Origin: Rhizobium sp. BK418
Lineage (GTDB): Bacteria > Pseudomonadota > Alphaproteobacteria > Rhizobiales > Rhizobiaceae
Direction of reading: 5' to 3'
DNA: 64,000 nucleotides
NCBI RefSeq assembly: GCF_004341105.1
Contig: NZ_SLZK01000001.1
Coordinates: 496,001-560,000, forward strand
Shown here: piece by piece, positions 42,933-53,705 of the stretch
Layout of the letters: each line of letters begins with the position of its first letter
How positions within the stretch are numbered: the first letter of the stretch is position 1
Notes under the pieces: generated by a model
Databases searched by the model: none
Told to the model about the DNA's origin: nothing
Seen by the model: only the letters and a program-made list of their open reading frames with translations
Translations under genes and position numbers: made by a program

Positions 42933-43460
42933 GGCAGCTTCTGCGATAAGCTTAAGCACCTGTTATAAAACAGTATTTCTAGGTCAGCTAAGCTGTCGCC
43001 CCGCAGATGAGTCTTCGCGGGCCGGCCTTTGTGGAAATCTGCCTTTCCGGTCCTGCATAGTGGAAGGCCCATTTGCTCCGACAATGGGTTTGTAATTCGT
43101 TAGACTAATTGCGCCACAAGCCGAGAAAGACGAGCGGTACCGATCTCGCAACTGTCCAGAATGCTTCCCTGCCGGTCGAGATCGATGCCGTGCTGCCGAT
43201 TCCGGATGTAGGCGTGATGCTGTCGCTATTGAACATGCTGGCAAGTTGAGGCGCTAGCGTCTATATAGTTGCCACACGGATCCAGGCAGATTTTTTGCCG
43301 CAAGCCTTGCTTTTGCAGAAAATCGAATGTAAGGCCACGCGCATTCCACACGTAAGGCATGGGATCGTCCGGGAGAAATCCGGCTTTTCCGCCCGGTGGC
43401 ATCTTCGAAGAGGATGCTGTTCGCCTTGCGGAGGTTCAACCGGAAAAGGAGTAACAAGGC
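42933..43460. other. Gap with rpsB leader and a short open frame
   Basis: A weak stem (CTGTT/AACAG, 42960-42973, then TATTTCT) may end eipB. A 46-codon frame (43109-43249, TTG start, no ribosome site, stop codon directly upstream) encodes a peptide ending in VMLSLLNMLAS; it could be a gene remnant. The remaining 43250-43460 must hold the rpsB promoter and leader, with several GC-rich inverted segments I cannot assign to a known RNA family. Confidence 0.4.
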
Positions 43461-44228
43461 ATGGCATTGCCTGATTTTTCTATGCGCCAGCTGCTTGAGG
43501 CAGGCGTCCACTTCGGTCACCAGACGCACCGCTGGAACCCGAAGATGAAGCCGTACATTTTCGGCGATCGTAACAACATCCACATCATCGACCTGGCTCA
43601 GACCGTTCCGATGCTGTCGCGCGCCCTGCAGGTCGTCTCCGACACCGTTGCCCGTGGCGGCCGCGTTCTTTTCGTCGGCACCAAGCGCCAGGCTTCCGAG
43701 CTGATCGCTGACTCGGCCAAGCGTTCTGCCCAGTACTACGTCAACTCGCGTTGGCTCGGCGGCATGATGACGAACTGGAAGACGATCTCCAACTCGATCC
43801 AGCGCTTGCGCAAACTCGACGAAATCCTCGCCTCCGAGCAGTCCGGCTACTCCAAGAAGGAGCGCCTGAACCTCGAGCGCGAGCGCGAAAAGCTCGACAA
43901 GGCTCTCGGCGGTATCAAGGACATGGGCGGCACGCCGGACCTGATGTTCATCATCGACACCAACAAGGAAAAGATCGCGATCGACGAAGCCAAGCGCCTC
44001 GGCATCCCGGTCGTCGCCATCATCGACTCGAACTGCGATCCGGACCTGATCGACTATCCGATCCCGGGCAACGACGACGCTTCGCGCGCCATCGCTCTCT
44101 ACTGCGATCTCATCGCCCGCGCTGCGATCGATGGTATTGCTCGTCAGCAGAGCGGATCTGGCCGCGACCTCGGCGCATCGACGGAAGTTCCGTTCGAGCC
44201 GGCGCTCGATGAGGCAGCCGAAGCCTGA
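43461..44228 (+). CDS. rpsB: 30S ribosomal protein S2
   Basis: S2 joins the 30S subunit late and helps bind S1. It is 255 residues and begins [20 protein letters not shown]. Motifs include [20 protein letters not shown], the loop [13 protein letters not shown] and the C-terminal [25 protein letters not shown] stands 9-10 bases before the ATG. It opens the block rpsB-tsf-pyrH-frr, whose order is conserved in most bacteria. Confidence 0.98.
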   Translation: MALPDFSMRQLLEAGVHFGHQTHRWNPKMKPYIFGDRNNIHIIDLAQTVPMLSRALQVVSDTVARGGRVLFVGTKRQASELIADSAKRSAQYYVNSRWLGGMMTNWKTISNSIQRLRKLDEILASEQSGYSKKERLNLEREREKLDKALGGIKDMGGTPDLMFIIDTNKEKIAIDEAKRLGIPVVAIIDSNCDPDLIDYPIPGNDDASRAIALYCDLIARAAIDGIARQQSGSGRDLGASTEVPFEPALDEAAEA

Positions 44229-44275
44229 TAAAAGCGGGTGGAGCAAAGCTCCGCCCAAGCTTGCAGAGATTGGGG

Positions 44276-44311
44276 AAGGCCGCTCGCGACTCTCAGAAGT
44301 TCGGCGGCCTT
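44276..44311 (+). terminator. Stem-loop between rpsB and tsf
   Basis: AAGGCCGC pairs with GCGGCCTT across a 20-base loop, and a second stem, GGGTGGAGC/GCTCCGCCC, lies just before it (44236-44255). Neither has a T-run. They could lower tsf expression relative to rpsB or protect the rpsB message. Confidence 0.5.
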
Positions 44312-44468
44312 GCCTGTTTCAGGCGGAAGCTGTGACTGCTTTTGCCGACGTGAGTTCTGTTATGACGCGTCTTCATAACGCTGTCATACATACAGGTACA
44401 TTTCGTGCCTCAATCCGGTGCCGCACCGCGTTCTGCGGGCCACCGTATAAACCGACAAGAGGAAGCTT

Positions 44469-45395
44469 ATGACCGAGATTACGGCTGCACTGGTGAAGGA
44501 ACTGCGCGAAAAGTCCGGCGCAGGTATGATGGACTGCAAGAAGGCGCTGACCGAAACGAACGGCGATATCGAAGCAGCGATCGACTGGCTGCGCGCCAAG
44601 GGGATCTCCAAGGCCGACAAGAAATCCGGCCGCGCCGCCGCTGAAGGCCTGGTTGCCATCGCCGGCGCCGGTCACAAGGCTGTTGTCATCGAACTCAACT
44701 CCGAAACCGACTTCGTTGCCCGTAACGATGCCTTCCAGGATCTCGCTCGCGGCATTGCCGAAGTTGCGCTCTCCACCGACGGCACGGTCGAAGCCATTTC
44801 GGCTGCGACCTATCCGGCATCCGGCAAGCCGGTCGCCGACACCATCAAGGAAGCGATCGCAACCATTGGCGAGAACATGACGCTTCGTCGCGCGGCCAAG
44901 CTGGAAGTCGAGCACGGCGTCGTGGCGACCTATATCCATAACGCTGCCGGCGACGGCATCGGCAAGCTCGGCGTTCTCGTCGCGCTGAAGTCGGTCGGTG
45001 ACAAGGCTGTTCTGAGCTCGATCGGCCGCCAGGTTGCCATGCACATTGCTGCGACCAACCCGCTGGCGATCCGTGCTGAAGAAGTCGATGCTGCCGTCGC
45101 TGAACGCGAACGCAACGTCTTCATTGAGCAGTCCCGCGAATCCGGCAAGCCGGAAGCCATTATCGAGAAGATGGTCGAGGGCCGGATGCGCAAGTTCTTC
45201 GAGGAAGTCGCTCTTCTCTCGCAGTCTTTCGTCATCAACCCGGACCTGACGGTTGGAGCTGCCATCAAGGCAGCCGAAAAGGAAGCCGGCGCTGCAATCG
45301 AGGTCGTCGGCATGGCTCGCCTGCTTCTCGGCGAAGGTGTCGAGAAGGAAGAGTCCGACTTCGCAGCCGAAGTCGCGGCTGTCGCCAAGGGCTGA
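44469..45395 (+). CDS. tsf: Translation elongation factor Ts
   Basis: EF-Ts recycles EF-Tu from GDP to the GTP form. The 308-residue protein has the N-terminal UBA-like region [20 protein letters not shown], then the core with [14 protein letters not shown] and the coiled-coil module between about 180 and 230. GAGGAAG precedes the ATG. It is 240 bp from rpsB; the gap holds stem-loops. Confidence 0.98.
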   Translation: MTEITAALVKELREKSGAGMMDCKKALTETNGDIEAAIDWLRAKGISKADKKSGRAAAEGLVAIAGAGHKAVVIELNSETDFVARNDAFQDLARGIAEVALSTDGTVEAISAATYPASGKPVADTIKEAIATIGENMTLRRAAKLEVEHGVVATYIHNAAGDGIGKLGVLVALKSVGDKAVLSSIGRQVAMHIAATNPLAIRAEEVDAAVAERERNVFIEQSRESGKPEAIIEKMVEGRMRKFFEEVALLSQSFVINPDLTVGAAIKAAEKEAGAAIEVVGMARLLLGEGVEKEESDFAAEVAAVAKG

Positions 45396-45420
45396 TCCTT
45401 CAGCCATATTTGGGAAAACC

Positions 45421-45452
45421 GAAGGGCATCGCGTGACAACGCGATGCCCTTC
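45421..45452 (+). terminator. Hairpin after tsf
   Basis: A perfect 13-bp stem (GAAGGGCATCGCG and its complement) encloses a 6-base loop, 25 bp past the tsf stop. The following GTGTATC is poor in T, so it may be a leaky terminator before pyrH. Confidence 0.6.
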
Positions 45453-45490
45453 GTGTATCGGGCATTTGCGGCAATTTACGAGGAGCCAAC

Positions 45491-46213
45491 ATGACGTCGG
45501 AACCAATCTATAAACGTGTTCTACTCAAGGCTTCCGGGGAAGCCATGATGGGTGCCCAGGGTTTCGGGATCGATGTTGCGGTGGCAGACCGTATTGCGTC
45601 TGACATTGCCGATGCAAGGCAGATGGGCGTCGAAGTCGGCGTGGTTATCGGCGGCGGTAACATCTTTCGCGGCGTGGCCGTTGCATCCAAGGGCGGCGAT
45701 CGCGTCACTGGCGATCACATGGGCATGCTCGGCACCGTCATCAACGCGCTGGCGCTGGCAACATCGCTGCGCAAGCTGAACATTGACACGGTGGTTCTGT
45801 CGGCAATCTCCATGCCGGAAATTTGCGAAAGCTTCTCGCAGCGCGCCACGCTCTATCACCTGTCGCTTGGCCGGGTGGTGATCTTCGCAGGCGGCACTGG
45901 CAATCCCTTCTTCACAACTGATTCTGCTGCGGCACTTCGCGCCGCCGAAATGGGCGCTGAGGCGATCTTCAAGGGCACGCAGGTGGATGGCATTTATACC
46001 GCCGACCCGAAGAAGGATCCGACTGCGACTCGTTTCGACCACTTGAGCCATAAGGAAGTTCTGGACAGGGGCCTTGCCGTGATGGATGTCGCAGCCGTTG
46101 CGCTGGCGCGAGAAAATTCCATTCCGATCATTGTTTTCTCGATCCACGAGAAGGGGCGTTTTGGTGAAATCTTGACGGGCGGTGGTCTCAAGACCATCGT
46201 ATCCGACAACTGA
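45491..46213 (+). CDS. pyrH: UMP kinase
   Basis: PyrH phosphorylates UMP to UDP for pyrimidine nucleotide synthesis. The 240-residue amino-acid-kinase-fold protein shows LLKASGEAMMGAQGFGID near the start, GVVIGGGNIFRG with the glycine-rich loop, GDHMGMLGTVINALAL and GTGNPFFTTDSAAALRA. The strong GAGGAG before the ATG and the hairpin upstream suggest a semi-independent start in the cluster. Confidence 0.98.
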   Translation: MTSEPIYKRVLLKASGEAMMGAQGFGIDVAVADRIASDIADARQMGVEVGVVIGGGNIFRGVAVASKGGDRVTGDHMGMLGTVINALALATSLRKLNIDTVVLSAISMPEICESFSQRATLYHLSLGRVVIFAGGTGNPFFTTDSAAALRAAEMGAEAIFKGTQVDGIYTADPKKDPTATRFDHLSHKEVLDRGLAVMDVAAVALARENSIPIIVFSIHEKGRFGEILTGGGLKTIVSDN

Positions 46214-46264
46214 TAGGGGGCTGTGCCGCTGCAGGCGCAAATCCTCTGAGACGGGAGCATAGAC

Positions 46265-46825
46265 ATGAGTGAAGGTATCGACGTCAAGGAACTGAAGCGC
46301 CGCATGGACGGTGCCGTTTCCGCGTTCAAGAGCGACATTGCATCGCTGCGCACTGGCCGAGCTTCGGCAAATATTCTCGATCCGGTGACGATCGAAGCCT
46401 ATGGTTCGCGCATGCCGCTGAATCAGGTTGCCAATATTACCGTGCCCGAGCCGCGCATGCTGACGGTATCCGTCTGGGACAAGAGCATGGTCGGCGCCGT
46501 AGACCGAGCGATCCGCGAATCGAATCTCGGCCTGAATCCGATCGTCGACGGCCAGAACCTTCGCATTCCGCTGCCGGAGCTCAACGAGGAGCGCCGCAAG
46601 TCGCTCGTTAAGGTGGCGCACGACTATGCTGAAAAGAGCAAGGTTGCGATTCGCCATGTTCGTCGCGACGGCATGGACGGCCTTAAGAAAGCCGAAAAGG
46701 ATGGCGTAATCGGTCAGGACGAAAGCCGGGCACAGTCGGACCGCGTCCAGAAAATGACGGATGAGACGATTTTGGAAATCGACCGCTTGCTTGGCGAGAA
46801 AGAAAAGGAAATCATGCAAGTCTAG
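46265..46825 (+). CDS. frr: Ribosome recycling factor
   Basis: RRF splits post-termination ribosomes together with EF-G. The 186-residue protein shows the helical-bundle pattern: [21 protein letters not shown] with the ribosome-binding arginine, [16 protein letters not shown] (here [10 protein letters not shown]), and [29 protein letters not shown]. Length is standard. It follows pyrH by 51 bp and precedes uppS by 37 bp. Confidence 0.98.
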   Translation: MSEGIDVKELKRRMDGAVSAFKSDIASLRTGRASANILDPVTIEAYGSRMPLNQVANITVPEPRMLTVSVWDKSMVGAVDRAIRESNLGLNPIVDGQNLRIPLPELNEERRKSLVKVAHDYAEKSKVAIRHVRRDGMDGLKKAEKDGVIGQDESRAQSDRVQKMTDETILEIDRLLGEKEKEIMQV

Positions 46826-46862
46826 TATACTTGCGTCCCCGCCAAGAAAGACCGGACGGAAA

Positions 46863-47606
46863 ATGTCGGAAACCTCATTTTTGACTGCGCCAGAACATGT
46901 TGCGATCATTATGGATGGCAACGGTCGTTGGGCAAAGCAGCGCGGCCTGCCGCGGACGATGGGACACCGCAGGGCGGTCGAGACCGTTCGCCAGACCGTA
47001 CGCACGGCCGGCGATCTTGGCATCAAGTATCTGACGCTTTTTGCCTTTTCGTCAGAGAACTGGCGTCGTCCGGAGGCCGAGGTCAGTGATCTTCTCGGCC
47101 TGCTGAAGGCCTTCATCCGCAGCGATCTCGCCGAACTGCATCGGCAGAATGTGCGCATCAAGGTGATCGGCGACCGTGTCAACCTGCGCAGCGACATCCT
47201 CAAGCTTCTGCTCGAAGCCGAGGAGACGACCAAGGCCAATACGGCGCTGACACTCGTCATCGCCTTCAACTACGGCTCCCGCGACGAGATCGCCCGCGCC
47301 ATGGTGAGTCTCGCCAATGATGTGGAGGCGGGGCGTCTCAGATCGCAGGATATTACGCCGGCGCTGATCAACGCCCGGCTCGATACGGCCGGCATCCCCG
47401 ATCCCGATCTCATCATCCGCACCAGCGGCGAGGAGCGGCTCTCAAATTTCCTGCTGTGGCAGGCTGCCTATTCGGAATTCGTTTTTCTGCCAGAATATTG
47501 GCCGGATTTCAGCCGGGAGCTCTTCCTTTCGGCGCTTGAGAAATTCGCCTCGCGTGATCGCCGTTTCGGCGGGCTGTCCGCGCAGGCTGCCGCAGTGAAC
47601 ACCTGA
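46863..47606 (+). CDS. uppS: Isoprenyl (undecaprenyl diphosphate) transferase
   Basis: UppS makes the C55 undecaprenyl lipid carrier for peptidoglycan and O-antigen synthesis. The 247-residue cis-prenyltransferase has the catalytic aspartate D18 in [41 protein letters not shown] and the C-terminal [20 protein letters not shown] substrate motif. The ATG at 46863 follows CGGACGGAAA. The last base is the first base of the cdsA start codon region (ATGA overlap). Confidence 0.96.
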   Translation: MSETSFLTAPEHVAIIMDGNGRWAKQRGLPRTMGHRRAVETVRQTVRTAGDLGIKYLTLFAFSSENWRRPEAEVSDLLGLLKAFIRSDLAELHRQNVRIKVIGDRVNLRSDILKLLLEAEETTKANTALTLVIAFNYGSRDEIARAMVSLANDVEAGRLRSQDITPALINARLDTAGIPDPDLIIRTSGEERLSNFLLWQAAYSEFVFLPEYWPDFSRELFLSALEKFASRDRRFGGLSAQAAAVNT

Positions 47607-48436
47607 TGAAGCAGGAACTGAAGCTCCGCATCGTTTCAGGCCTGATTCTCGCGATCATCGTTCTTGCCGCCACCTGGTATGGCGGCTTCGTTTTTCGCAT
47701 CCTGGCGGCAGTGATCGCGCTTCTGATCTATTACGAATGGTCGACGATCACAGGCATCGCGCGCGACCCGGCCACAAACGTGCTCGGCTGGGCGGGTGAG
47801 GTGCTGGTCGCCCTGCTCGTTCTGGCCGGCGTGTTCGAATATGCGTTGGGGATGCTGATTGCTCTGACCGCGGTCGGCATCGCCATGATCTTCCTGCACC
47901 GTGCCAGCCGGTGGTTCGCGCCGGGGCTTTTATATGCCGGCGGCACCGGGCTGGCGCTTGCCGCAATCCGCGGTGATGATATCGTTGGCCTCTATGCGAT
48001 GCTCTTCATCTTCGCCGTGGTCTGGGCGACCGATATTCTCGCCTATTTTGTCGGGCGCGCGGTTGGCGGGCCAAAGCTTGCTCCGCGCATATCGCCCGGC
48101 AAGACCTGGTCGGGGGCGGTGGGTGGCGCCATTTCGGCCGTAATTGCCGGAGCCATCCTCGTCCATTTCCTGATTCCGCAAGCCTTGGATCGCGCCGCGG
48201 TGATCGCGCTCATTCTGTCCGCTTTCAGTCAGTCGGGCGATCTCTTCGAAAGCTTCATCAAGCGAAAATTCGGCGTGAAGGACTCCAGCCGTCTCATTCC
48301 GGGGCATGGTGGCGTCATGGACCGTGTCGATGGACTGATTTTCGCCTGTTTTTCAGCGTTCTTGCTTGCTGGCCTTTTTTCGCTGATAAAGGGGAGTGGA
48401 GCGACGTCGCTCGGTGCGGCATTGTTCGGCCTTTGA
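47606..48436 (+). CDS. cdsA: Phosphatidate cytidylyltransferase
   Basis: CdsA converts phosphatidic acid and CTP to CDP-diacylglycerol, the branch point of phospholipid synthesis. The 276-residue membrane protein has about seven hydrophobic segments and the family signature SRLIPGHGGVMDRVDG near 228-243, plus DILAYFVGRAVGGPKLAPRISPGKTW. It overlaps uppS by one base, so translation is coupled. Confidence 0.96.
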   Translation: MKQELKLRIVSGLILAIIVLAATWYGGFVFRILAAVIALLIYYEWSTITGIARDPATNVLGWAGEVLVALLVLAGVFEYALGMLIALTAVGIAMIFLHRASRWFAPGLLYAGGTGLALAAIRGDDIVGLYAMLFIFAVVWATDILAYFVGRAVGGPKLAPRISPGKTWSGAVGGAISAVIAGAILVHFLIPQALDRAAVIALILSAFSQSGDLFESFIKRKFGVKDSSRLIPGHGGVMDRVDGLIFACFSAFLLAGLFSLIKGSGATSLGAALFGL

Positions 48437-48465
48437 TCATTACGGCCAGATAGAAGAAGGAACTC

Positions 48466-49599
48466 ATGGAAGCGGTGACCGGCATATTCGGTTTTTTGAC
48501 GGGTTACATCGTCCCCTTCGTCATTGTGCTGTCACTGCTCGTCTTCGTGCATGAGATGGGCCACTATCTCGTCGGGCGCTGGAGCGGCATCCGTATCCTC
48601 GCCTTCTCGGTCGGCTTCGGCCCGGAGATTGCCGGTTTCACCGATCGCCACGGAACGCGCTGGAAGATCTCAGCCATTCCGCTCGGCGGCTACGTGCGTT
48701 TTTTCGGCGACGAGGATGCCTCCAGCAAGCCGGATACGGACAGGCTCGCCGCGATGACGGACGAGGAGCGCGAGCGTTCCTTCGCCGGCGCAAAGCTGTG
48801 GAAACGTGCCGCAACCGTCGCAGCCGGTCCGATTGCCAATTTTATCCTCGCCATTGCCATCTTCACGGTCCTTTTCGCGATCTATGGCCGCACGGTGTCA
48901 GATCCTGTCGTCGCCGAAGTGAAGCCGGATAGTGCCGCGGCGGCAGCCGGCGTACTTCCGGGCGACCTCCTCGTCTCGATCGACGGTACCAAGGTTCAGA
49001 CCTTCGACGATGTGCGTCGTTATGTCAGCATCCGTCCGAACCAGAACATCGTCGTGACTGTCGAGCGCAACGGCGAAAAGATGGATTTGCCGATGGTGCC
49101 GCAGCGCACCGATATCACCGACCAGTTCGGCAACAAGATCGAGGTCGGCCTGATCGGAATCGTCACGAACGAAGAGGTGGGGCACTTCCGTCTACAGACC
49201 TTCACGCCGCTTGAAGCGCTGCATGAGGGTGTGACTCAGACCTGGCACATCGTGACCGGCACCTTCAAATATATCGGCAATCTGCTCACTGGATCGATGA
49301 AAGCCGATCAATTGGGTGGTCCGATCCGCGTGGCGCAAGCTTCGGGCCAGATGGCTACGCTTGGAATAGGCGCGTTACTGCAGCTTGCAGCGGTTTTGTC
49401 GGTTTCGATTGGATTGCTGAATTTGATGCCGGTTCCGGTACTTGATGGCGGCCACCTGATGTTCTATGCGGTGGAAGCGGTCAGGGGAAGGCCGCTTGGT
49501 TCTTCGGCTCAGGAAATTGCGTTTCGCATTGGCCTGGCCATGGTGCTTACATTAATGGTTTTTGCGACCTGGAATGACATTAGCGCGCTCATCGGCTAG
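48466..49599 (+). CDS. rseP: RseP-family site-2 zinc metalloprotease
   Basis: RseP is an intramembrane protease that cuts anti-sigma factors or other membrane proteins in envelope signalling. The 377-residue protein has the zinc motif HEMGH at 29-33, the PDZ domain near 130-215 (DPVVAEVKPDSAAAAAGVLPGDLLVSIDG in part) and the third ligand motif NLMPVPVLDGGH near 319-330. It has a single PDZ, like the alphaproteobacterial MmpA form. It lies between cdsA and bamA, the conserved order. Confidence 0.95.
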   Translation: MEAVTGIFGFLTGYIVPFVIVLSLLVFVHEMGHYLVGRWSGIRILAFSVGFGPEIAGFTDRHGTRWKISAIPLGGYVRFFGDEDASSKPDTDRLAAMTDEERERSFAGAKLWKRAATVAAGPIANFILAIAIFTVLFAIYGRTVSDPVVAEVKPDSAAAAAGVLPGDLLVSIDGTKVQTFDDVRRYVSIRPNQNIVVTVERNGEKMDLPMVPQRTDITDQFGNKIEVGLIGIVTNEEVGHFRLQTFTPLEALHEGVTQTWHIVTGTFKYIGNLLTGSMKADQLGGPIRVAQASGQMATLGIGALLQLAAVLSVSIGLLNLMPVPVLDGGHLMFYAVEAVRGRPLGSSAQEIAFRIGLAMVLTLMVFATWNDISALIG

Positions 49600-49787
49600 C
49601 GCGTAAGAGTGAGAGAAAATTACTGTTTATTTACGATGTTTCAAAGCTGTAGTGGCGAATGGGTCACGCTTCGAAATGAAGTAAACAGAAATTAACTGGC
49701 TCCCTTGCTTGTATGTCAAAAGCGGGTAAAACGACACACGTGGCCGGAATCGGGGCTCCCCGAGACCGGAGACGAGGGAAAAAGGTA

Positions 49788-52133
49788 ATGGGTGAAATGA
49801 AGGCTGGTTCAAGGTTTTTGAACGCAGTATCGGCGATTGCGCTGTCTGCTGGTGTTGTTGTTTCTGGCGCAGGTGCTCTGACTTTCGTTTCGGCTACGGC
49901 TGCGGAAGCTGCTGTCATTCAGCGGATTGACGTCCATGGTGCAAATCGCGTCGGTGCCGAAGCTGTTCGGTCGAACCTTACCATTACCCCCGGCAAGAGC
50001 TTCTCCAATACCGATATCGATGACTCGGTGAAGCAGCTTTACGGCACCGGTTATTTCTCCGACGTCAAGATTTCGGTTTCCGGTAGCACGCTCGTCGTCA
50101 ACGTTCAGGAAGCGCAGCTCGTTAATCAGGTGGTCTTCAACGGCAACCGCAAGGTCAAGGACGACAAGCTGGCAGCTGTCGTCAAGACGCATGCCGCCGG
50201 TCCTTATAGCGATGCGCAGATCCAGTCCGACATCGCCGCCATCAAGGAAGCCTATGCCGCGACCGGCCGCAGTGAAGTCGAAGTGACGACGCAGGTCGTT
50301 CCGCTCGGTGAAGGCCGCGTCAATCTTGCTTTCGTCATCAATGAAGGCGACCGCACCAAGATTGATGCTATCAATTTCGTCGGCAATCATGCCTACAGTG
50401 CCGGCCGTCTTGCCGCCGTCATCCAGACCAAGCGTTCGAACTTCCTCTCGTTCCTTACCCGCAAGGACGTTTATAACGAGGACAAGCTGCACGCTGACGA
50501 AGACGCGCTGCGCCAGTTCTATTACAATCGCGGTTATGCCGACATGCGCATCGTCTCTTCCGATGCCGCTTTCGACGAAGCGACGAACAAGTACACGCTG
50601 ACCTTTAATATTGAGGAAGGCCCGCGTTACGATTTTGGCGCGGTCAGCGTCCAGTCGACTGTTGAAGGTGTCGATGCCCAGCAGCTGCAGTCGCTCGTCA
50701 AGACTCGCGAAGGTCAGGTCTACAGCGCCAAGGAAGTCCAGAAGTCCATCGAGGCGATTTCGGATCAGGTTGCTTCGGCCGGTTATCCCTTCGCGCGCGT
50801 CACGCCACGCGGCAACCGCGACCTGAATAACAATACGATCGGTGTCGAATATCTCGTCGATCAGGGCGAGCGCGCCTATGTCGAACGTATCGAAATCCGC
50901 GGCAACAGCCGCACGCGCGACTACGTTATCCGCCGCGAGTTCGATCTCAGCGAAGGCGATGCCTTCAACCAGCAGATGATCACCCGCGCAAAGCGCCGCC
51001 TCGAAGCGCTCGGCTACTTCTCCTCGGTCAATATCTCGACCCAGCCCGGCAGTTCGCCTGACCGTGTCGTCATCGTTGTCGATGTGCAGGATCAGTCGAC
51101 CGGCTCGTTCGGTATTGGTGCCGGTTATGCAGCGGGCGGCGACGGTCTGCTTCTCGAAGCTTCGATCGAAGAAAAGAACTTCCTCGGCCGCGGCCAGTAT
51201 ATCCGTGTTTCCGCCGGTGGTGGTGAGGAAGGTTCCCGTGCTTACGGTATTAACTTCACCGAGCCCTACTTCCTCGGTTATCGCCTCGCCGCCGGTTTCG
51301 ACGTCAATCACAGTGAAACGTCGAGCAACGACAACTACGACTATCAGGAAACCAGCGTGGTCCTGCGCGTAACGGCGCCGATCACGGAAGATCTGGCGAC
51401 GACGTTCCGCTATAACTACAAACAGATGAAGTATGATTCCAGCGGCGATCTGAGCGATCTGTCCGCTACGTATCAAAACTTGGTCGAGGACAGCCCGTGG
51501 ACTCGTTCGTCGGTGTCTCAGACGCTGACTTACAACACACTGGATGACACCGTCTTGCCGCGTGAGGGTATCTACGCTACCGCGACGCAGGAAATTGCCG
51601 GCCTTGGCGGCGACTCCCAATATTACAAGATTTATGGTAAAGCCCGTTATTACCATCTGCTCGCTGACGACGCCGACATTATCGGTTCGCTCTCCGCATC
51701 GGCGGGTTACGTCGTGGGCTTCGGCGATCACCTGAATGTCTTTGACCAGTTTACGCTGACCAATTCCGATATCCGCGGCTTCGAGAACAAGGGCATCGGC
51801 CCACGCATCACCAACCCGGACGATCCGCTGGGCGGTACGACTTACTTCACGGCGTCTGCTGAAGCGACGTTCCCGATGCCGGGCTTCCCGCGCGACTTCA
51901 ACCTGCGCGGCGCCGTCTTCGCGGATGCCGGCACGCTGTTCGGCAACGATGTCGAGCTTCTTGGTTCGGATACTGCAGAGGGTACGGACGCGCAGCTGCG
52001 TGCTTCTGTCGGTCTTGGCCTGATCTGGCAGTCGCCCTTCGGTGCTCTGCGTGTCGATTACGCCATCCCGGTCGTGAAGGAAGACTTCGACAAGACCCAG
52101 CGCTTCAAGTTTGGCATTAACAATCAATTCTGA
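49788..52133 (+). CDS. bamA: Outer-membrane protein assembly factor BamA
   Basis: BamA inserts beta-barrel proteins into the outer membrane. From 49788 the product is 781 residues, with a signal sequence (to about AEA-AV), five POTRA repeats (about 45-400, starting [18 protein letters not shown]) and a C-terminal 16-strand barrel that ends in the usual aromatic residue F (FGINNQF). AAAGG precedes the ATG; a second ATG at 49797 is nearly as good. No skp/ompH gene lies between bamA and lpxD. Confidence 0.96.
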   Translation: MGEMKAGSRFLNAVSAIALSAGVVVSGAGALTFVSATAAEAAVIQRIDVHGANRVGAEAVRSNLTITPGKSFSNTDIDDSVKQLYGTGYFSDVKISVSGSTLVVNVQEAQLVNQVVFNGNRKVKDDKLAAVVKTHAAGPYSDAQIQSDIAAIKEAYAATGRSEVEVTTQVVPLGEGRVNLAFVINEGDRTKIDAINFVGNHAYSAGRLAAVIQTKRSNFLSFLTRKDVYNEDKLHADEDALRQFYYNRGYADMRIVSSDAAFDEATNKYTLTFNIEEGPRYDFGAVSVQSTVEGVDAQQLQSLVKTREGQVYSAKEVQKSIEAISDQVASAGYPFARVTPRGNRDLNNNTIGVEYLVDQGERAYVERIEIRGNSRTRDYVIRREFDLSEGDAFNQQMITRAKRRLEALGYFSSVNISTQPGSSPDRVVIVVDVQDQSTGSFGIGAGYAAGGDGLLLEASIEEKNFLGRGQYIRVSAGGGEEGSRAYGINFTEPYFLGYRLAAGFDVNHSETSSNDNYDYQETSVVLRVTAPITEDLATTFRYNYKQMKYDSSGDLSDLSATYQNLVEDSPWTRSSVSQTLTYNTLDDTVLPREGIYATATQEIAGLGGDSQYYKIYGKARYYHLLADDADIIGSLSASAGYVVGFGDHLNVFDQFTLTNSDIRGFENKGIGPRITNPDDPLGGTTYFTASAEATFPMPGFPRDFNLRGAVFADAGTLFGNDVELLGSDTAEGTDAQLRASVGLGLIWQSPFGALRVDYAIPVVKEDFDKTQRFKFGINNQF

Positions 52134-52183
52134 TATCGGCAGTCCGGAACTGTAAATTTCAATTCCGTTCTGGAGTTTTGCCG

Positions 52184-53245
52184 ATGGAGCAAAATAGTTT
52201 TTTTCTGCCCCATGAAGGTGTGAAGCTTGTTGAGCTAGCACAATTTCTTGGGGCAGAGCTTGGCAATTCCTCACATGGCGATGTCATCATCCGCTCTGTC
52301 TCTCCGATAGCGAGAGCGCGGAAGGGCGATATCTGTTATATCCTCTCTCGTCGCAACCGTGACGAGTTGTTGAGTTGTGAAGCTTCGGCCGTGATCTGCG
52401 ACAAGGCACTGGCGGAGTTGGTGCCGTCGCATATCCCTGTGCTGATTTCCTCCAATCCGCATGCGGCCTTCGCGATGGCCGGCGGGTATCTTTATCCCGC
52501 CGCTCTGAAGCCGGTGACCTTTTCGTCCGGGGAGACGGAAATTGCACCCAGTGCCATCGTCGATCCGACCGCGCGACTTGAGAAGGGCGTGATTGTCGAG
52601 CCGATGGCGATTATCGGCCCCGGTGCTGAGATCGGGGAAGGCACGCGTATCGGCGCTCAGTCGATCATCGGCCCCAATGTCAAGATCGGCCGCAATGGAT
52701 CGATTGCAACGGGTGTAAGCATCCTCTGCGCACTCATCGGCAATGGTGTGATCATCCATAACGGCGTTCGGATTGGCCAGGACGGGTTCGGCTATGCGCC
52801 GGGTCCGCGTGGCATGATCAAGATCGTGCAGATCGGTCGCGTGATCATTCAGGACAATGTCGAGATCGGCGCCAATACGACAATCGATCGCGGTGCTATG
52901 GACGACACCGTCATTGGCGAGGGGACCAAGATCGACAATCAGGTTCAGGTCGGACACAACGTGCGCATCGGCCGTCATTGCGCCATCGTTTCACAGGTCG
53001 GTCTTGCTGGTAGCACGATTGTCGGCGATGGCGTGCAGATCGGTGGTCAGGTCGGCCTGAAGGGCCATATCACCATTGGCGACGGCGTGCAGATCGCTGC
53101 AAAAAGTGGTGTGATGACAGACCTTGCTGCGGGTGGCCGCTATGGCGGAATACCTGCACGTCCTCTAAATGAATATTTGAAAGAAGTCGCCCAGCTCATG
53201 GCAAAATCCGGAGCGCGCGGAAAAAAGGGGAGCAAGAATGACTGA
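52184..53245 (+). CDS. lpxD: UDP-3-O-acylglucosamine N-acyltransferase
   Basis: LpxD adds the second, N-linked hydroxyacyl chain in lipid A synthesis. The 353-residue protein has an N-terminal uridine-binding domain (about 1-105) and a left-handed beta-helix with hexapeptides, such as [15 protein letters not shown]. The catalytic histidine lies in QVGHNVRIG and the C-terminal helix in [17 protein letters not shown] is placed about nine bases before the ATG at 52184. It overlaps fabZ by 8 bp. Confidence 0.97.
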   Translation: MEQNSFFLPHEGVKLVELAQFLGAELGNSSHGDVIIRSVSPIARARKGDICYILSRRNRDELLSCEASAVICDKALAELVPSHIPVLISSNPHAAFAMAGGYLYPAALKPVTFSSGETEIAPSAIVDPTARLEKGVIVEPMAIIGPGAEIGEGTRIGAQSIIGPNVKIGRNGSIATGVSILCALIGNGVIIHNGVRIGQDGFGYAPGPRGMIKIVQIGRVIIQDNVEIGANTTIDRGAMDDTVIGEGTKIDNQVQVGHNVRIGRHCAIVSQVGLAGSTIVGDGVQIGGQVGLKGHITIGDGVQIAAKSGVMTDLAAGGRYGGIPARPLNEYLKEVAQLMAKSGARGKKGSKND

Positions 53246-53705
53246 GGAAACAGCCAGCACGCTTTCTTCGGCGGACATCATGGAGATCATGAAGCTGCTG
53301 CCGCATCGCTATCCGTTTCTGATGGTCGACAAGATCATTGACATCGACGGCGACAACGCCGCTGTGGGTATCAAAAATGTGACAGTCAACGAGCCGCATT
53401 TCACCGGCCACTTCCCGGAAGCGCCGATTATGCCGGGTGTTCTGCTGGTCGAAGGCATGGCACAAACTGCGGGTGCGATTTGTGCCAAGAAGGAAGGTCA
53501 GACCGGCAATCTCGTTTACTTCATGACGATCGACAACGCCCGCTTTCGTAAGCCGGTCGTGCCGGGCGACCGCGTTGAATTTCACGTTCAGAAAATCAAA
53601 CAACGCGGTAATATCTGGAAATTCCATTGCGACGCAAAGGTCGATGGCGCGCTTGTCGCCGAGGCTGATATTGGCGCGATGATCGTACGTAAGGACAACG
53701 CATGA
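53238..53705 (+). CDS. fabZ: 3-hydroxyacyl-ACP dehydratase FabZ
   Basis: FabZ dehydrates 3-hydroxyacyl-ACP in fatty-acid elongation and competes with the Lpx enzymes for the same substrate. The 155-residue hot-dog-fold protein has the helix start [17 protein letters not shown], catalytic H58 in [10 protein letters not shown] and E72 in LLVEGMAQ. Its start lies within lpxD and its stop overlaps lpxA, so expression is tightly coupled. Confidence 0.97.
   Translation: MTEETASTLSSADIMEIMKLLPHRYPFLMVDKIIDIDGDNAAVGIKNVTVNEPHFTGHFPEAPIMPGVLLVEGMAQTAGAICAKKEGQTGNLVYFMTIDNARFRKPVVPGDRVEFHVQKIKQRGNIWKFHCDAKVDGALVAEADIGAMIVRKDNA

Noticed and set aside
49809..52274. An 821-codon frame antisense to bamA
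   Set aside because: bamA is unmistakable on the plus strand, and the antisense translation has no family features.
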